Of a stretch of 64,000 nucleotides of DNA, positions 42,092 through 51,830 are shown piece after piece; the first letter of the stretch is position 1; every line of letters starts with the position of its first letter. The stretch spans positions 20,208 to 84,207 of the forward strand of contig JAISNP010000109.1 in NCBI GenBank assembly GCA_031276175.1, in the 5' to 3' direction. The translations under genes and the position numbers were made by a program. Below the pieces are notes generated by a model. It made no database searches. It saw only the letters and a program-made list of their open reading frames with translations, and had not been told where the DNA came from. The stretch comes from Tannerella sp. GTDB lineage: Bacteria; Bacteroidota; Bacteroidia; Bacteroidales; Tannerellaceae.

Positions 42092-43624
42092 TCAGTATCC
42101 CGGATTTTGTTTCAGATTCGGATTGATTGCTATTTCGTTGCTCGAAATGGGGACAAGGTTGTCGCGATTGATGTCGTAGCCGTTTGCGAATTTAGTTTCG
42201 ATTTTTTGCCCCAGGGCGCCGACGACGTCGCAGGGATAGTATTCCGGCCCGGCGTTCCAGCGTTTGATGTCGTCCCAGAACTGGCCTTCGAGGGCAAGCT
42301 CGATGCGTCGTTCGTGGCGCAGTATTTTGCGCGCTTCGGCCTGATTCAATCCTTTTTCTACGGGTTTTATTTTCACGTCGTCGCGTTCCGTGCGGATACG
42401 GTTGATGATGTCGATGGCGGCATTTATGTCTCCGCCGGTTTCGATCAGCGCCTCCGCGCGGCAGAGGAGCACGTCGCCGTAGCGTACAACCATAAAGTCG
42501 AGGTCGGACTGATACTCTACCACCTGCCGGGTCTCAATCGTATATTTGCGGATGCCGAAGCCTACCTGCTGTCCGGTATGGTTCTTGATTTCATCCGGAT
42601 AGAGTTGTCCCTGGAAAGAGGCGCCCGGGCGCAGCACGGTGAAATCCAGACGCGGATCGCGGTTTGCATACGGATTTGCCGGGTCTATCGGCGAGCCGTC
42701 GATCGTTTCGTATTCGTCTACCAGCAGTTGGGTGGGCGCCGTCGAGTTGGAGCCGTCCATGCCGTATTTCAGGTTTTGCGGCTGGAAGTAACGGTCGAAG
42801 CAACTGCCCTGGCTGTTGGGGCCTCCCATAAAGCCGAGGGCAAACAGCGTCTCGATGTTTCCTTCGTTTTCGGGCTGAAACAGGCCGTAGTACGACGGGA
42901 ACAGGCCGTATTTCCCCAGTCCGTCAATCTTGTCGCAATATTCCAGCACCTTGTCCCATTGCGACGTGTAGAGGTAAGCCTTCATTTTCATTCCGTAGGC
43001 TGCCCCCAGGGTAGCCTGTCCTGCTTTTCCGTCTTTAGGGAGGCGTTTAATGGCTTCGTCGAAATCCTTGTGCGCCTGTTCCCAGGATTCTTCCGTCGTG
43101 TTGCGCGTCAACTCTTTCGATTCGGCGGGGGTGAGCGTCTTTGTTACAACAGGCACACCGCCGTAGGTACGGGTCAGAAGGTCGTAGGCCACGCCGCGCA
43201 GGAAGTAGGCTTCGCCGATAATCCGTTCCTTCTCGGCGTTGTCGAAGCCGGGGATCTTGTCGATGTTTTCGAAAAGATAATTGGTACGGTATATCAGTTG
43301 ATAACAGTCTCTCCAGCGGTTGGGTACAAACAGCGTCATGTTCGGCGTGATTGTTCCGTTTCCGATTTGCGCCATGCGGGTTTCCCAGTTAGCCCACTGG
43401 TAGGCGTTGGGCGTACAGGCGTCGATGCCGGGGCCATAGCCGTAGAGGAAGTACGAGCGGAGCGAAGCGTAACAGCCGTTGAGCGCCAGTGTAGCGTCTT
43501 CGGGCGTTTGCCAGAAGATGGCGTCGGTGATCTGGTCGTCGGGCGCTACATCCAGATAGCTTTCACATGCATTAAAACTCAGTAATATGACGGCAGAAAA
43601 TATGCCGGTGAATATCTTTTTCAT
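42092..43624 (-). CDS. SusD/RagB family nutrient-binding outer membrane lipoprotein
   Basis: LLSFNACESYLDVAPDDQITDAIFWQTPEDA; NYLFENIDKIPGFDNAEKERIIGEAYFLRGVAYDLL; RHERRIELALEGQFWDDIKRW. Confidence 0.95.
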   Translation of the reverse strand: MKKIFTGIFSAVILLSFNACESYLDVAPDDQITDAIFWQTPEDATLALNGCYASLRSYFLYGYGPGIDACTPNAYQWANWETRMAQIGNGTITPNMTLFVPNRWRDCYQLIYRTNYLFENIDKIPGFDNAEKERIIGEAYFLRGVAYDLLTRTYGGVPVVTKTLTPAESKELTRNTTEESWEQAHKDFDEAIKRLPKDGKAGQATLGAAYGMKMKAYLYTSQWDKVLEYCDKIDGLGKYGLFPSYYGLFQPENEGNIETLFALGFMGGPNSQGSCFDRYFQPQNLKYGMDGSNSTAPTQLLVDEYETIDGSPIDPANPYANRDPRLDFTVLRPGASFQGQLYPDEIKNHTGQQVGFGIRKYTIETRQVVEYQSDLDFMVVRYGDVLLCRAEALIETGGDINAAIDIINRIRTERDDVKIKPVEKGLNQAEARKILRHERRIELALEGQFWDDIKRWNAGPEYYPCDVVGALGQKIETKFANGYDINRDNLVPISSNEIAINPNLKQNPGY

Positions 43625-43651
43625 ATCGCTTTTATATTTGAAATTAAATAA

Positions 43652-46600
43652 TCAGAATGTTACATTCAAACCGAAAGAAAATACGCGCGGTACGGGGTAT
43701 TGATAGTATCCGTTGCCCATCGTGTCTCTTTCGGGGTCAAATCCTTCATAGTCCTTTGTCACCAGTGTGAATACTTCGGAGACATTGACATAGGTATACA
43801 GCCGTTGCAGAGACAGTTTATTTGTGATTGCCTTGGGGACGGCATATCCCAGCTGGACGTTTTTCAACTTCAGCCACCACATGTCGGCCGTCCAGAACGA
43901 ACTGGCGTAGTCGCGCAGCCATGCGTTGTTGATAGTGATTCGCGGCATGGTGGCGCTTGGTTTTTCGGGCGTCCAGCGGTCATGCCATCTGTTGAAGATG
44001 GGGCCTCCGGAGACGGCCAGCGGTTGCGACCATGCGTTGTTGAAGTAAGCCGTATATCCGGCCGAACCGGAGAAGGCAAGGTTAAGGTCGAAGTTCTTCC
44101 AACTGACCGAGCCGTTCAGTCCGTAGGTATATTTGGGGATGCTGTTTCCCAATACGGTCATATCGGCGTTGTCTATTTTGCCGTCGCTGTTGATATCTTT
44201 GTATCTCAAGTCGCCGGCAACCGGTTTATAGCTGTTGGCATGTAAATGCTGCGCGCCTTCTTCGTTGCTCTGGTATACGCCTTCGCAAATGTATCCGTAG
44301 ATGGAGTTGAAAGAATAGCCTTCGCGTATCAGCCATAACTGGTCGGGCGATTTCCCGCCTTGAAACTTGGTCACCTTGTTATTTACCAGCGTAAAGTTAG
44401 CTCCGATCCGGTATGAAAGGCCTTGCGATTTAACGCGATCCTGCCATGTGGCGTTCAGTTCGAAGCCTCTGTTTTCGACTTCTCCGATGTTTTCGGTCGG
44501 CGGCGTCAGGCCTCCCATCGTTTGCGGAAGCGGAAGGGCTACCAGAATATCGGATGTCAGTTTGTAGAAATAGTCGGCTTCGATATTCAGTCTGCTGTTC
44601 AGCACGCTTGCATCCAGCCCGATGTCGGTAGTCGTGGTAGTCTCCCACGTCAGGTTGTAGTCGGACAGTCCCGTCACGGCGGCGCCGGGCGCGAACGTGT
44701 TGCCGTAGTTGTAACTCCGGTTGTTATCCTGGGTTACAATCGTCAGGTAGGGGAAATAATCGGAATTATTCCGGCTTCCCGTATTTTGATTGCCCAGTTG
44801 CCCCCATGAGGCGCGCAGTTTAAGGTTGCTGAAGATATTCAGGTTCTTGATAAACGATTCTTCTCCCAGACGCCATCCGGCGGAGAAAGAGGGGAAATAG
44901 CCCCAGCGATTCTCTTCGGCAAAGCGTGAAGAGGCGTCCGCACGCACATTTACTTCAAACAGATACTTGCTCATCAAAGCATAGTTTACGCGCCCGAAGT
45001 ACGAGAGCATACGCCATTCGTATTTGTTTCCTTCGCCTTCGATATTGCCCGTACCGGCGCTCACCTGATGCAATTCGTTTTTCGGCGGGTCAATCCGGCG
45101 TGCCAGCGTGTAGCGTTTGCTCAGGCTTTCCTGCTGATAGCCTGCTACGCCGCTGATTTCGTGTATTCCGTTGAACGTGCGGTTAAAGTTCAGGTTGGCA
45201 AAGAACGTGTCGTACCACTCGTCGTTTGTCCGGCGCTGGTTGGTAACGGTCGTCACGTAGTCTAACGATTTGGTCATTCCGTTTCCTTCCAGATCCAGAT
45301 AGCAGTAATTGGGCTGGTTGTACATGTCGCGTGTATTATTGGTATACTGTCCGCTATAGTTTGCCGTCAGGTTCAATCCTTCCATAAAGGTTACGGTTGC
45401 AAACACGTTTCCCCGGAAAAAGTGGTTCAATGTGCGGCGTTCGCCGTTGTACAGGTCGGGGAAGGGGTTGCGGGTGTCTACAATCGGCTGTCCTGCCCGT
45501 TCGCCGGACAGGTATACGGCCTGCGACGCGCCGAAAGTCTCGCCGTCCTGCAGGTAAGGCGTGGCAAAAGGATGCCCGTTGGCCACCATATACAGGGCGC
45601 GGTTGATGCCGCTCATTGAGTTGCCGGTAGTTTCGTTTCCTCCCGGTTCCAGATTGACGCGCCGTTGCATACGTGCCCTTGCGCCGATGCGCAGCCAGTT
45701 GTTAATCTTCGTTTCGTTATTTACATTAAGGCTGTATCTTTCGGCGGAGGTGTTGTACAGGATGCCGTTGTTGTTCATGTAGGACAGCGATACGTACGTA
45801 GTGGCGTTTTTGCTTCCCATATTGGCCGACACCGTGTGTTGCGTGGTAAAGGCTTCGCGGAAAATTTCCCTGCTGAAGTCCGTATTCGGATATTTGTAGG
45901 GGTCTTTTCCGTTACGGAAGGCTGCAATCACATCGTCGGGAAACAGCGCCGAGCCGCCTGTGTTGGTAAGCGCTTCGTTCCACAGGGTCATGTAGTCGGC
46001 GCTGTTGGAAATAATATCCACACCGCGCGCCAAAGCCTGTACACCGGCATAGCCGTTATAGGTCAGCGACACTCTGTCGGCCTCGCCCTTTTTCGTCTCA
46101 ATCAGGATGACTCCGTTGGCTGCACGCGAGCCGTAAATGGCGGCCGAAGCGGCGTCTTTCAATACCGTCAGCGATTCGATGGCATTCGGGTCTACTTCCG
46201 ATATTCTGCCTTCGATACCGTCGATCAGCACCAGCGGATTCGGGTCGCGGCTGTTGGACGATGTGCCTAACGAGCCGTATCCGCGGATACGGATAGTGGC
46301 GCCGTCTTCGCCCGGATTACCGGAAAACTGTGTAGCCCATACGCCGGGGACTTTCCCCTGCAACACTTGCGAGACATCGGTGATCGGACGGTTTTCCAAC
46401 TCCTGGTCGTACTTCACGGTAGTTACGGCGCCGGTAAGGTTCACTTTTTTCTGTGTGCCGTAGCCTACTACTACTACCTCGTCCACATTCACGGTCGCGC
46501 TTGCCAGTTCTACATTAATTACCGTGCGTCCGTTGATGGGGATCACCTGGGTTTCCAACCCGATGTATCGAAATTCCAGCGTCCCGTTTCGCGGCGCGCT

Positions 46601-46789
46601 GATCGAATAATTGCCGTCCACGTCGGTAATCACCCCTGTCGAAGTGCCTTGTACGGCGACGGTTCCTCCGATAACGGGAATATTACCCGTTTCGGTCACT
46701 TTCCCGGTTACATTAATCGTTTGTGCAAACAATGGGGCGATACCCCACGACAACATAACCGTAAACAAAAAAAGTACTCTCTTTGTCAT
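43652..46789 (-). CDS. SusC/RagA family TonB-linked outer membrane protein
   Basis: Carboxypeptidase-like N-domain, VDEVVVVGYGTQKKVNLTGAVTTV, LKDAASAAIYGSRAANGVILIETKKG, C-terminal FGLNVTF. Confidence 0.96.
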   Translation of the reverse strand: MTKRVLFLFTVMLSWGIAPLFAQTINVTGKVTETGNIPVIGGTVAVQGTSTGVITDVDGNYSISAPRNGTLEFRYIGLETQVIPINGRTVINVELASATVNVDEVVVVGYGTQKKVNLTGAVTTVKYDQELENRPITDVSQVLQGKVPGVWATQFSGNPGEDGATIRIRGYGSLGTSSNSRDPNPLVLIDGIEGRISEVDPNAIESLTVLKDAASAAIYGSRAANGVILIETKKGEADRVSLTYNGYAGVQALARGVDIISNSADYMTLWNEALTNTGGSALFPDDVIAAFRNGKDPYKYPNTDFSREIFREAFTTQHTVSANMGSKNATTYVSLSYMNNNGILYNTSAERYSLNVNNETKINNWLRIGARARMQRRVNLEPGGNETTGNSMSGINRALYMVANGHPFATPYLQDGETFGASQAVYLSGERAGQPIVDTRNPFPDLYNGERRTLNHFFRGNVFATVTFMEGLNLTANYSGQYTNNTRDMYNQPNYCYLDLEGNGMTKSLDYVTTVTNQRRTNDEWYDTFFANLNFNRTFNGIHEISGVAGYQQESLSKRYTLARRIDPPKNELHQVSAGTGNIEGEGNKYEWRMLSYFGRVNYALMSKYLFEVNVRADASSRFAEENRWGYFPSFSAGWRLGEESFIKNLNIFSNLKLRASWGQLGNQNTGSRNNSDYFPYLTIVTQDNNRSYNYGNTFAPGAAVTGLSDYNLTWETTTTTDIGLDASVLNSRLNIEADYFYKLTSDILVALPLPQTMGGLTPPTENIGEVENRGFELNATWQDRVKSQGLSYRIGANFTLVNNKVTKFQGGKSPDQLWLIREGYSFNSIYGYICEGVYQSNEEGAQHLHANSYKPVAGDLRYKDINSDGKIDNADMTVLGNSIPKYTYGLNGSVSWKNFDLNLAFSGSAGYTAYFNNAWSQPLAVSGGPIFNRWHDRWTPEKPSATMPRITINNAWLRDYASSFWTADMWWLKLKNVQLGYAVPKAITNKLSLQRLYTYVNVSEVFTLVTKDYEGFDPERDTMGNGYYQYPVPRVFSFGLNVTF

Positions 46790-46845
46790 TTGCTTTCAAT
46801 TTACTGTTAAACATATTAGAACTAAAAAAACATTACATACTATGA

Positions 46846-46881
46846 TAAAAAAGGCTATTGCGCCTGTACGGTGCAATAGCC
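46846..46881 (-). terminator. Intrinsic terminator-like hairpin in the susC leader
   Basis: Minus strand GGCTATTG-caccgtacaggcg-CAATAGCC-TTTTTT, about 60 nt upstream of the susC ATG. Confidence 0.75.
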
Positions 46882-46941
46882 TGATTATGGGCAAAACGAA
46901 ACTTGCGAATATAATTGATTGATGTGTAGTTAATTGTGCAT

Positions 46942-46950
46942 GGGGGGGGG
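46942..46950. repeat. G9 homopolymer tract upstream of susC
   Basis: gtgcatgggggggggcgatttg. Confidence 0.98.
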
Positions 46951-47228
46951 CGATTTGACACATGCACATCCGCATTATACGAACAGTCGTATGCTTTGCA
47001 GACATTGCAATATGGCAGTCAAATACTTTCCAATGTTTCATTTTGAAGCGGATTTATATTCCGTTGGCAAAGATATGTATTTTTTTTCGACAGGCAAAAA
47101 ATAGAAAATTTTATCCGTTTCTTTTTCCGGATTTCCGGGGCGCTGTGAAAAACATAGATTAATCTGCGCCGTAAAAACCGGTTTGCAAAGCGCTTCCCGC
47201 CCGGCGTCCGCGTCGGTCATGTTTCATT

Positions 47229-47352
47229 TAATGTATCTCGGATTCATTGCCTGACAGCCTGAAAGGCGATATTTCCATAACCGCAATGCTTGCGGTGCAG
47301 AGATGAAAACTGCTCCTTGAGGTATCACATCCAGTATACATATAATTATTTT
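47229..47352. repeat. Dispersed structured intergenic repeat, internally shortened copy
   Basis: aatgtatctcggattcattgcctgacagcctgaaaggc...gaggtatcacatccagtatacatataattattttt. Confidence 0.8.
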
Positions 47353-47370
47353 TCGGGTGTATGGATGAAA

Positions 47371-47472
47371 AAAACATGCAGGAGATGGTTTTCATCTCCC
47401 ACGAGATGGTTTTCATCTCCCACGAGATGGGTTTCATCTCCTACGAGATGGTTTTCATCTCCTGCATGTTTT
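47371..47472. repeat. 21-bp tandem hairpin array (4 units) bounded by 17-bp inverted arms
   Basis: gagatggttttcatctcccac x4; AAAACATGCAGGAGATG ... CATCTCCTGCATGTTTT. Confidence 0.97.
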
Positions 47473-47674
47473 CCGGCGATTGCCGGGAATATGCTTGCTT
47501 TTTTCATATTTACTGTTTACGTTTCTGTTCATCCGAGTTCATCTTTATCCATAGGAGACTTTTTTTTAAAATGCAATATCCGTGTACAGAATATTGCCTG
47601 TTTTCCTGACTTTTACCGTTGTCTTACGCCGGCTCCGCGTGGATTCCGGCGCTTGGTTTCATACGGAAAAGCAT

Positions 47675-47682
47675 TACTTTTG
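47675..47682 (+). promoter_or_regulatory. Candidate -7 box TACTTTTG for hflX
   Basis: TAnnTTTG 21 nt before ATG 47703. Confidence 0.45.
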
Positions 47683-47702
47683 TCCGCAAAAACGAATGTG
47701 TT

Positions 47703-48920
47703 ATGAAAGAATTTATCATTACGGAAGAAAAGACCGAAAACGCGGCGCTGGTCGGACTTGTTACGCCCGAACAGAGTGAACGTCAGGCAAAGGAATACCT
47801 CGACGAACTGGCTTTTCTGGCGGAAACGGCCGGTATCAAGCCTGTGAAACAGTTTTCGCAGCGTCTGGACAGACCCAATTCCGTCACGTTTGTGGGAAGC
47901 GGAAAACTCCGGCTAATCAAGGAATATGTCGTCGAAAACGAGGTGGGAGTCGTGATTTTCGACGATGAACTGACGGCCAAACAACTGCGCAACATTGAGA
48001 AGGAACTTCAGGTGCGTATCCTTGACCGTACGCACCTGATTCTCGATATTTTTGCCCGCCGGGCGCAGACGGCGCACGCAAAGACGCAGGTCGAACTGGC
48101 GCAGTATCGCTACATGCTTCCCCGACTGACGCGGTTGTGGACGCACCTGGAGCGGCAGCGCGGCGGCGGAGCGCTTATGCGCGGCCCGGGCGAAACGCAG
48201 TTGGAAACCGACAAACGCATTATTCAGGACAAAATATCCAAACTGAAAAAAGACCTCGAAGAGATAGACCGCCAAAAATCGTCGCAACGCAAAAACCGCG
48301 GCAAAATGGTGCGCGTCGCGCTGGCAGGCTATACCAACGTGGGTAAATCTACGCTGATGACGCTCCTGAGCAAGTGCGACGTCTTTGCCGAAAACAAACT
48401 CTTTGCCACCCTCGATACTACCGTGCGCAAGGTGATTATCGACAATCTCCCCTTCCTGCTCTCGGACACGGTCGGCTTCATCCGCAAACTGCCTGCCGAG
48501 CTTGTGGAATCGTTCAAATCAACGCTCGACGAGGTGCGCGAGGCGGATTTGCTTCTGCACATCGTCGACATTTCGCACCCGACGTTCGAGGAACAGATAG
48601 ACGTGGTAGACAAAACGCTTGCCGAAATCGGCTGTGCGGACAAGCCCGTCGTCATCGTCTTCAACAAAACCGACGCCTTCTCCTTTGTGCCTAAAGACGA
48701 GGACGACCTCACCCCGCGCGAACGCGAAAACATCCCTCTGAGCGAACTTAAAGATACGTGGATGGGAAAATTGTCAGGCAACTGCATCTTTATCTCCGCA
48801 AAGGAACGTACAAACATCGAAGCGCTGAAAGCCCTGCTCTACGAAAAAGTAAAAGCCATACACGTGCAGCGTTTCCCCTATAACGATTTCCTGTTCGACC
48901 ATTACGGCGAAGACGACTAA
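47703..48920 (+). CDS. hflX: GTPase HflX
   Basis: RAQTAHAKTQVELAQYRYMLPRLTRLWTHLERQRGGGALMRGPGETQLETDKR, VALAGYTNVGKSTLM. Confidence 0.96.
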   Translation: MKEFIITEEKTENAALVGLVTPEQSERQAKEYLDELAFLAETAGIKPVKQFSQRLDRPNSVTFVGSGKLRLIKEYVVENEVGVVIFDDELTAKQLRNIEKELQVRILDRTHLILDIFARRAQTAHAKTQVELAQYRYMLPRLTRLWTHLERQRGGGALMRGPGETQLETDKRIIQDKISKLKKDLEEIDRQKSSQRKNRGKMVRVALAGYTNVGKSTLMTLLSKCDVFAENKLFATLDTTVRKVIIDNLPFLLSDTVGFIRKLPAELVESFKSTLDEVREADLLLHIVDISHPTFEEQIDVVDKTLAEIGCADKPVVIVFNKTDAFSFVPKDEDDLTPRERENIPLSELKDTWMGKLSGNCIFISAKERTNIEALKALLYEKVKAIHVQRFPYNDFLFDHYGEDD

Positions 48921-50500
48921 AACTGAAAATAGATAAACGGTACGATTCCCGCACTTTTGAACTGCACTACCGTGAAGACGGCAATCACGAGGTAAAGCGT
49001 CTGCAGGAGCAGGGGCGAACGTTCGACAATCCGCCGCATCGCGCCGTCCGCCCGTGCAGGCAGAAAGTGAACGGCATAGCCCAGCAGAAGCAAAAGCGTT
49101 ACCACGGGATAGCCCGCGACAAACTGCGGCAGTATTTCGGGATGAAAGGCGGTGAAAATCCGTTGCAGCACCTCGCATCCCGTGCCCGTCGAGTCGGCGC
49201 GGAAAAATATCCATCCGAAACAGACGAGGTGAAACGTCGCCGCGATGCCTGCCGCGCGGCGAAGGAACGACATCTTCCGCTGCCTCTTCTCCGCCCGCCC
49301 GGAACGCCTCGTTAACCACTTGTGGACGGCCAGCGAAACGCCGTGAAAAGCGCCCCAGAGCATGAATCGCCACGACGCGCCGTGCCACAGGCCGCCCAGC
49401 AGCATGGTCAGCAGCAGATTGACGTATGTACGAAATGCACCTTTGCGGTTTCCGCCCAGCGGGATATACAGATAATCTTTCAGCCAGGTGGAAAGCGAGA
49501 TGTGCCAGCGTCGCCAGAACTCGGTGATGTCGGCCGAACGGTACGGCGAGTCGAAATTTATCCGAAAGCGAATCCCCATCCACAGCGCAAGCCCGATGGC
49601 CATGTCGGAATAGCCCGAAAAGTCGCAATAAATCTGAAGCGCATAGCCGTATACGCCGAACAGGTTTTCGAGACCGGTATACAGGGCGGGAGCGTCGAAA
49701 ACACGGTCGACGAAATTGACGCTGATATAGTCCGATATGACGCACTTCTTCAGCAGCCCGCATATGATCAGGTACAGCCCTTCGCCCATATGCTCGCGCA
49801 GGAGGACGGGCTTTTTGTACATCTGGGGAATAAAATCGCAGGCGCGCACAATCGGCCCCGCAACCAGTCCGGGGAAAAAAGAGATATAGAACAGATAGTC
49901 CGCCCACCGCTTCAGCGGCACGACGCGGGCGCGGTAGACGTCGATGATGTAGCTCATGGACTGGAACGTGAAGAACGAGATGCCTATCGGCAGAAAGATG
50001 TCGACAGGCTCGAAGACAAGCCGTTCCCATGCGGCAATATGAAGCGCACTGCCCACGGACTGCAATATCGTCAGGACAAGGCTGTACACGAGATTGGCAT
50101 ACTTGAATACCGACAGCATACCGAGGTTGATGCACATGCTGGCGGCGACGAGCCATTTCCGCTTCCCGCCCGCGCCGCCACATGCCCCGATGCCGCGCGC
50201 AATGAAGAAGTCGGACGTTGCCGCGAATATCAGCAGCGCAACCCACAGCCCGCTCGTCTTGTAGTAGAAATAGAGCGAAAAGAGCGTGACGTAGACGATT
50301 CGCGCCGTCGTATTGCGGCGCAGTATCGTAAATATCATGTAGAAGACGATGAAGAGAAACAGGAAAAGCCCCGTGCTGAACAGTATCGGCGAATCGGGAT
50401 GGTAGAGCAACAGGTCGCGGCACTTTTCAAGGTCGAATGTCGCCGACATGCCGCCGATGAAATCGTTCACGTAATTTAATGCGCGGTCAATCGCCTCCAT
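48917..50500 (-). CDS. MBOAT family O-acyltransferase (AlgI-like)
   Basis: LPIGISFFTFQSMSYIIDVYR, FFPGLVAGPIVRA, CDFSGYSDMAIGLALWMG, FWRRWHISLSTWLKDYLYIPLGGNR, GLWHGASWRF. Confidence 0.95.
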   Translation of the reverse strand: MEAIDRALNYVNDFIGGMSATFDLEKCRDLLLYHPDSPILFSTGLFLFLFIVFYMIFTILRRNTTARIVYVTLFSLYFYYKTSGLWVALLIFAATSDFFIARGIGACGGAGGKRKWLVAASMCINLGMLSVFKYANLVYSLVLTILQSVGSALHIAAWERLVFEPVDIFLPIGISFFTFQSMSYIIDVYRARVVPLKRWADYLFYISFFPGLVAGPIVRACDFIPQMYKKPVLLREHMGEGLYLIICGLLKKCVISDYISVNFVDRVFDAPALYTGLENLFGVYGYALQIYCDFSGYSDMAIGLALWMGIRFRINFDSPYRSADITEFWRRWHISLSTWLKDYLYIPLGGNRKGAFRTYVNLLLTMLLGGLWHGASWRFMLWGAFHGVSLAVHKWLTRRSGRAEKRQRKMSFLRRAAGIAATFHLVCFGWIFFRADSTGTGCEVLQRIFTAFHPEILPQFVAGYPVVTLLLLLGYAVHFLPARADGAMRRIVERSPLLLQTLYLVIAVFTVVQFKSAGIVPFIYFQF

Positions 50501-51830
50501 AGGTTTCGTGCGGTTGATTCAGTTTAAGCCGGATCAGGCTTTTGTAGAGCAGCTTCCCCTGTTCGCAGTATCCGTCGATGCTGTAATGTATCCGGTCGCG
50601 TCCGAGCAGGTTGGCCTTTTTCCATTTTTCGCACGAGTTGACGCCGCCCGTCGCACCGTACATGTCGAAACACGCGATGCCTTCGCTGCCGGCATACTCG
50701 CAGATGGCCGTGGCGACTTTCAGGATGTTGCGGTTACGCTCGTGCCGCTTCCGTACGCGGCGGAACGATTCGGCAGGGGTTGTAATCAGGATGGCCGTTC
50801 CGGGCAGGATGTGTTTTACCAGTCGGACGAAGCTGTCCATTTGCAAAACGAACCGTTCGGGATGAAATCTCGATTCCGGAACAAACGATTCGTTCGTGCC
50901 CAGGGTGATAATGAGCAGCGAGGGTTTGAGCGCCGCCAGCCGCCGGACGTATTCCGGACGGGAGTAGTTGGCAAACATGGCGCCGTTTTGCCCCACGGCA
51001 TGATACAGGATGCCCGGACGGCCGTTGGACAGCGAGAAACCGTAGTAGCAGTTCGTCGCCGGCGATTCGCGGCGGCCGGCGTGCAGGTGTATCCCGTCCG
51101 TTTCGCCGGCAATGCGGAACGTGTCGGCAACAACGTCCGTCCCGTCTCCCCAACAGACGTCGACGGAAAGGCTGTCGCCGCAGGAGGGCAGCATCGGGGC
51201 GGCTCCGCTGTCGCGATACATCACCAGCCGGTTGAACGTGTATCCGGCGCCGTTTACGGGCGAGATGCGTATGGCGAAGTCAACGTCGTCCGACGGCGTG
51301 CGGATGCCCATCCCGCCCGGTCCCAGCGGACAGAGGGGATCTTTCTGAATACATCGTCCGATTTCCCATTCCCGTATGCTTGAGGTGATGAAATAGTCTT
51401 TCGGTTCGTTGCTCTTTGCCAGCTTGAGCGGCGAGATCCATCCGCGCCCGGCATTGCCGAATGTCTCCTGAAGCATACGCATGATCTGTCCGCTGTAAAA
51501 TCCGGCCTGCACGTGCGAATCGCCGAGATGCACTACGTTCACCACCGTATCTTTACCGGCCAGCAGCATTTCGAGTTCGTCCAGAAAGGCGTCCAGCGAG
51601 TGGGACGCATCGACAATGCGGCACAGCGAATCCACCGCAAAGTCAATTCGCGGGCAAACGCTGTCGACCGGCATTGCACGCGCATACGGCCGCTCGTCTT
51701 CAAACTCATTTGCCGGGACGTGCCCGTAAAACGAACCGGCAAACGCTGCCGCCGCAACCGGCAGGGCAATAAGCACGCCCGTGAGGTCAATCCCTAACTT
51801 CTTCCATTTCATCATATAATTTTTTTTCAA
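50487..51830 (-). CDS. SGNH/GDSL-type hydrolase-like protein, polysaccharide O-acetylation partner
   Basis: VVHLGDSHVQAG, LIITLGTNESF, DRIHYSIDGYCEQG; overlaps the MBOAT gene. Confidence 0.8.
   Translation of the reverse strand: MKKNYMMKWKKLGIDLTGVLIALPVAAAAFAGSFYGHVPANEFEDERPYARAMPVDSVCPRIDFAVDSLCRIVDASHSLDAFLDELEMLLAGKDTVVNVVHLGDSHVQAGFYSGQIMRMLQETFGNAGRGWISPLKLAKSNEPKDYFITSSIREWEIGRCIQKDPLCPLGPGGMGIRTPSDDVDFAIRISPVNGAGYTFNRLVMYRDSGAAPMLPSCGDSLSVDVCWGDGTDVVADTFRIAGETDGIHLHAGRRESPATNCYYGFSLSNGRPGILYHAVGQNGAMFANYSRPEYVRRLAALKPSLLIITLGTNESFVPESRFHPERFVLQMDSFVRLVKHILPGTAILITTPAESFRRVRKRHERNRNILKVATAICEYAGSEGIACFDMYGATGGVNSCEKWKKANLLGRDRIHYSIDGYCEQGKLLYKSLIRLKLNQPHETYGGD

Noticed and set aside
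42029-43585. 518-aa plus-strand ORF
   Set aside because: Antisense to the clear SusD gene.
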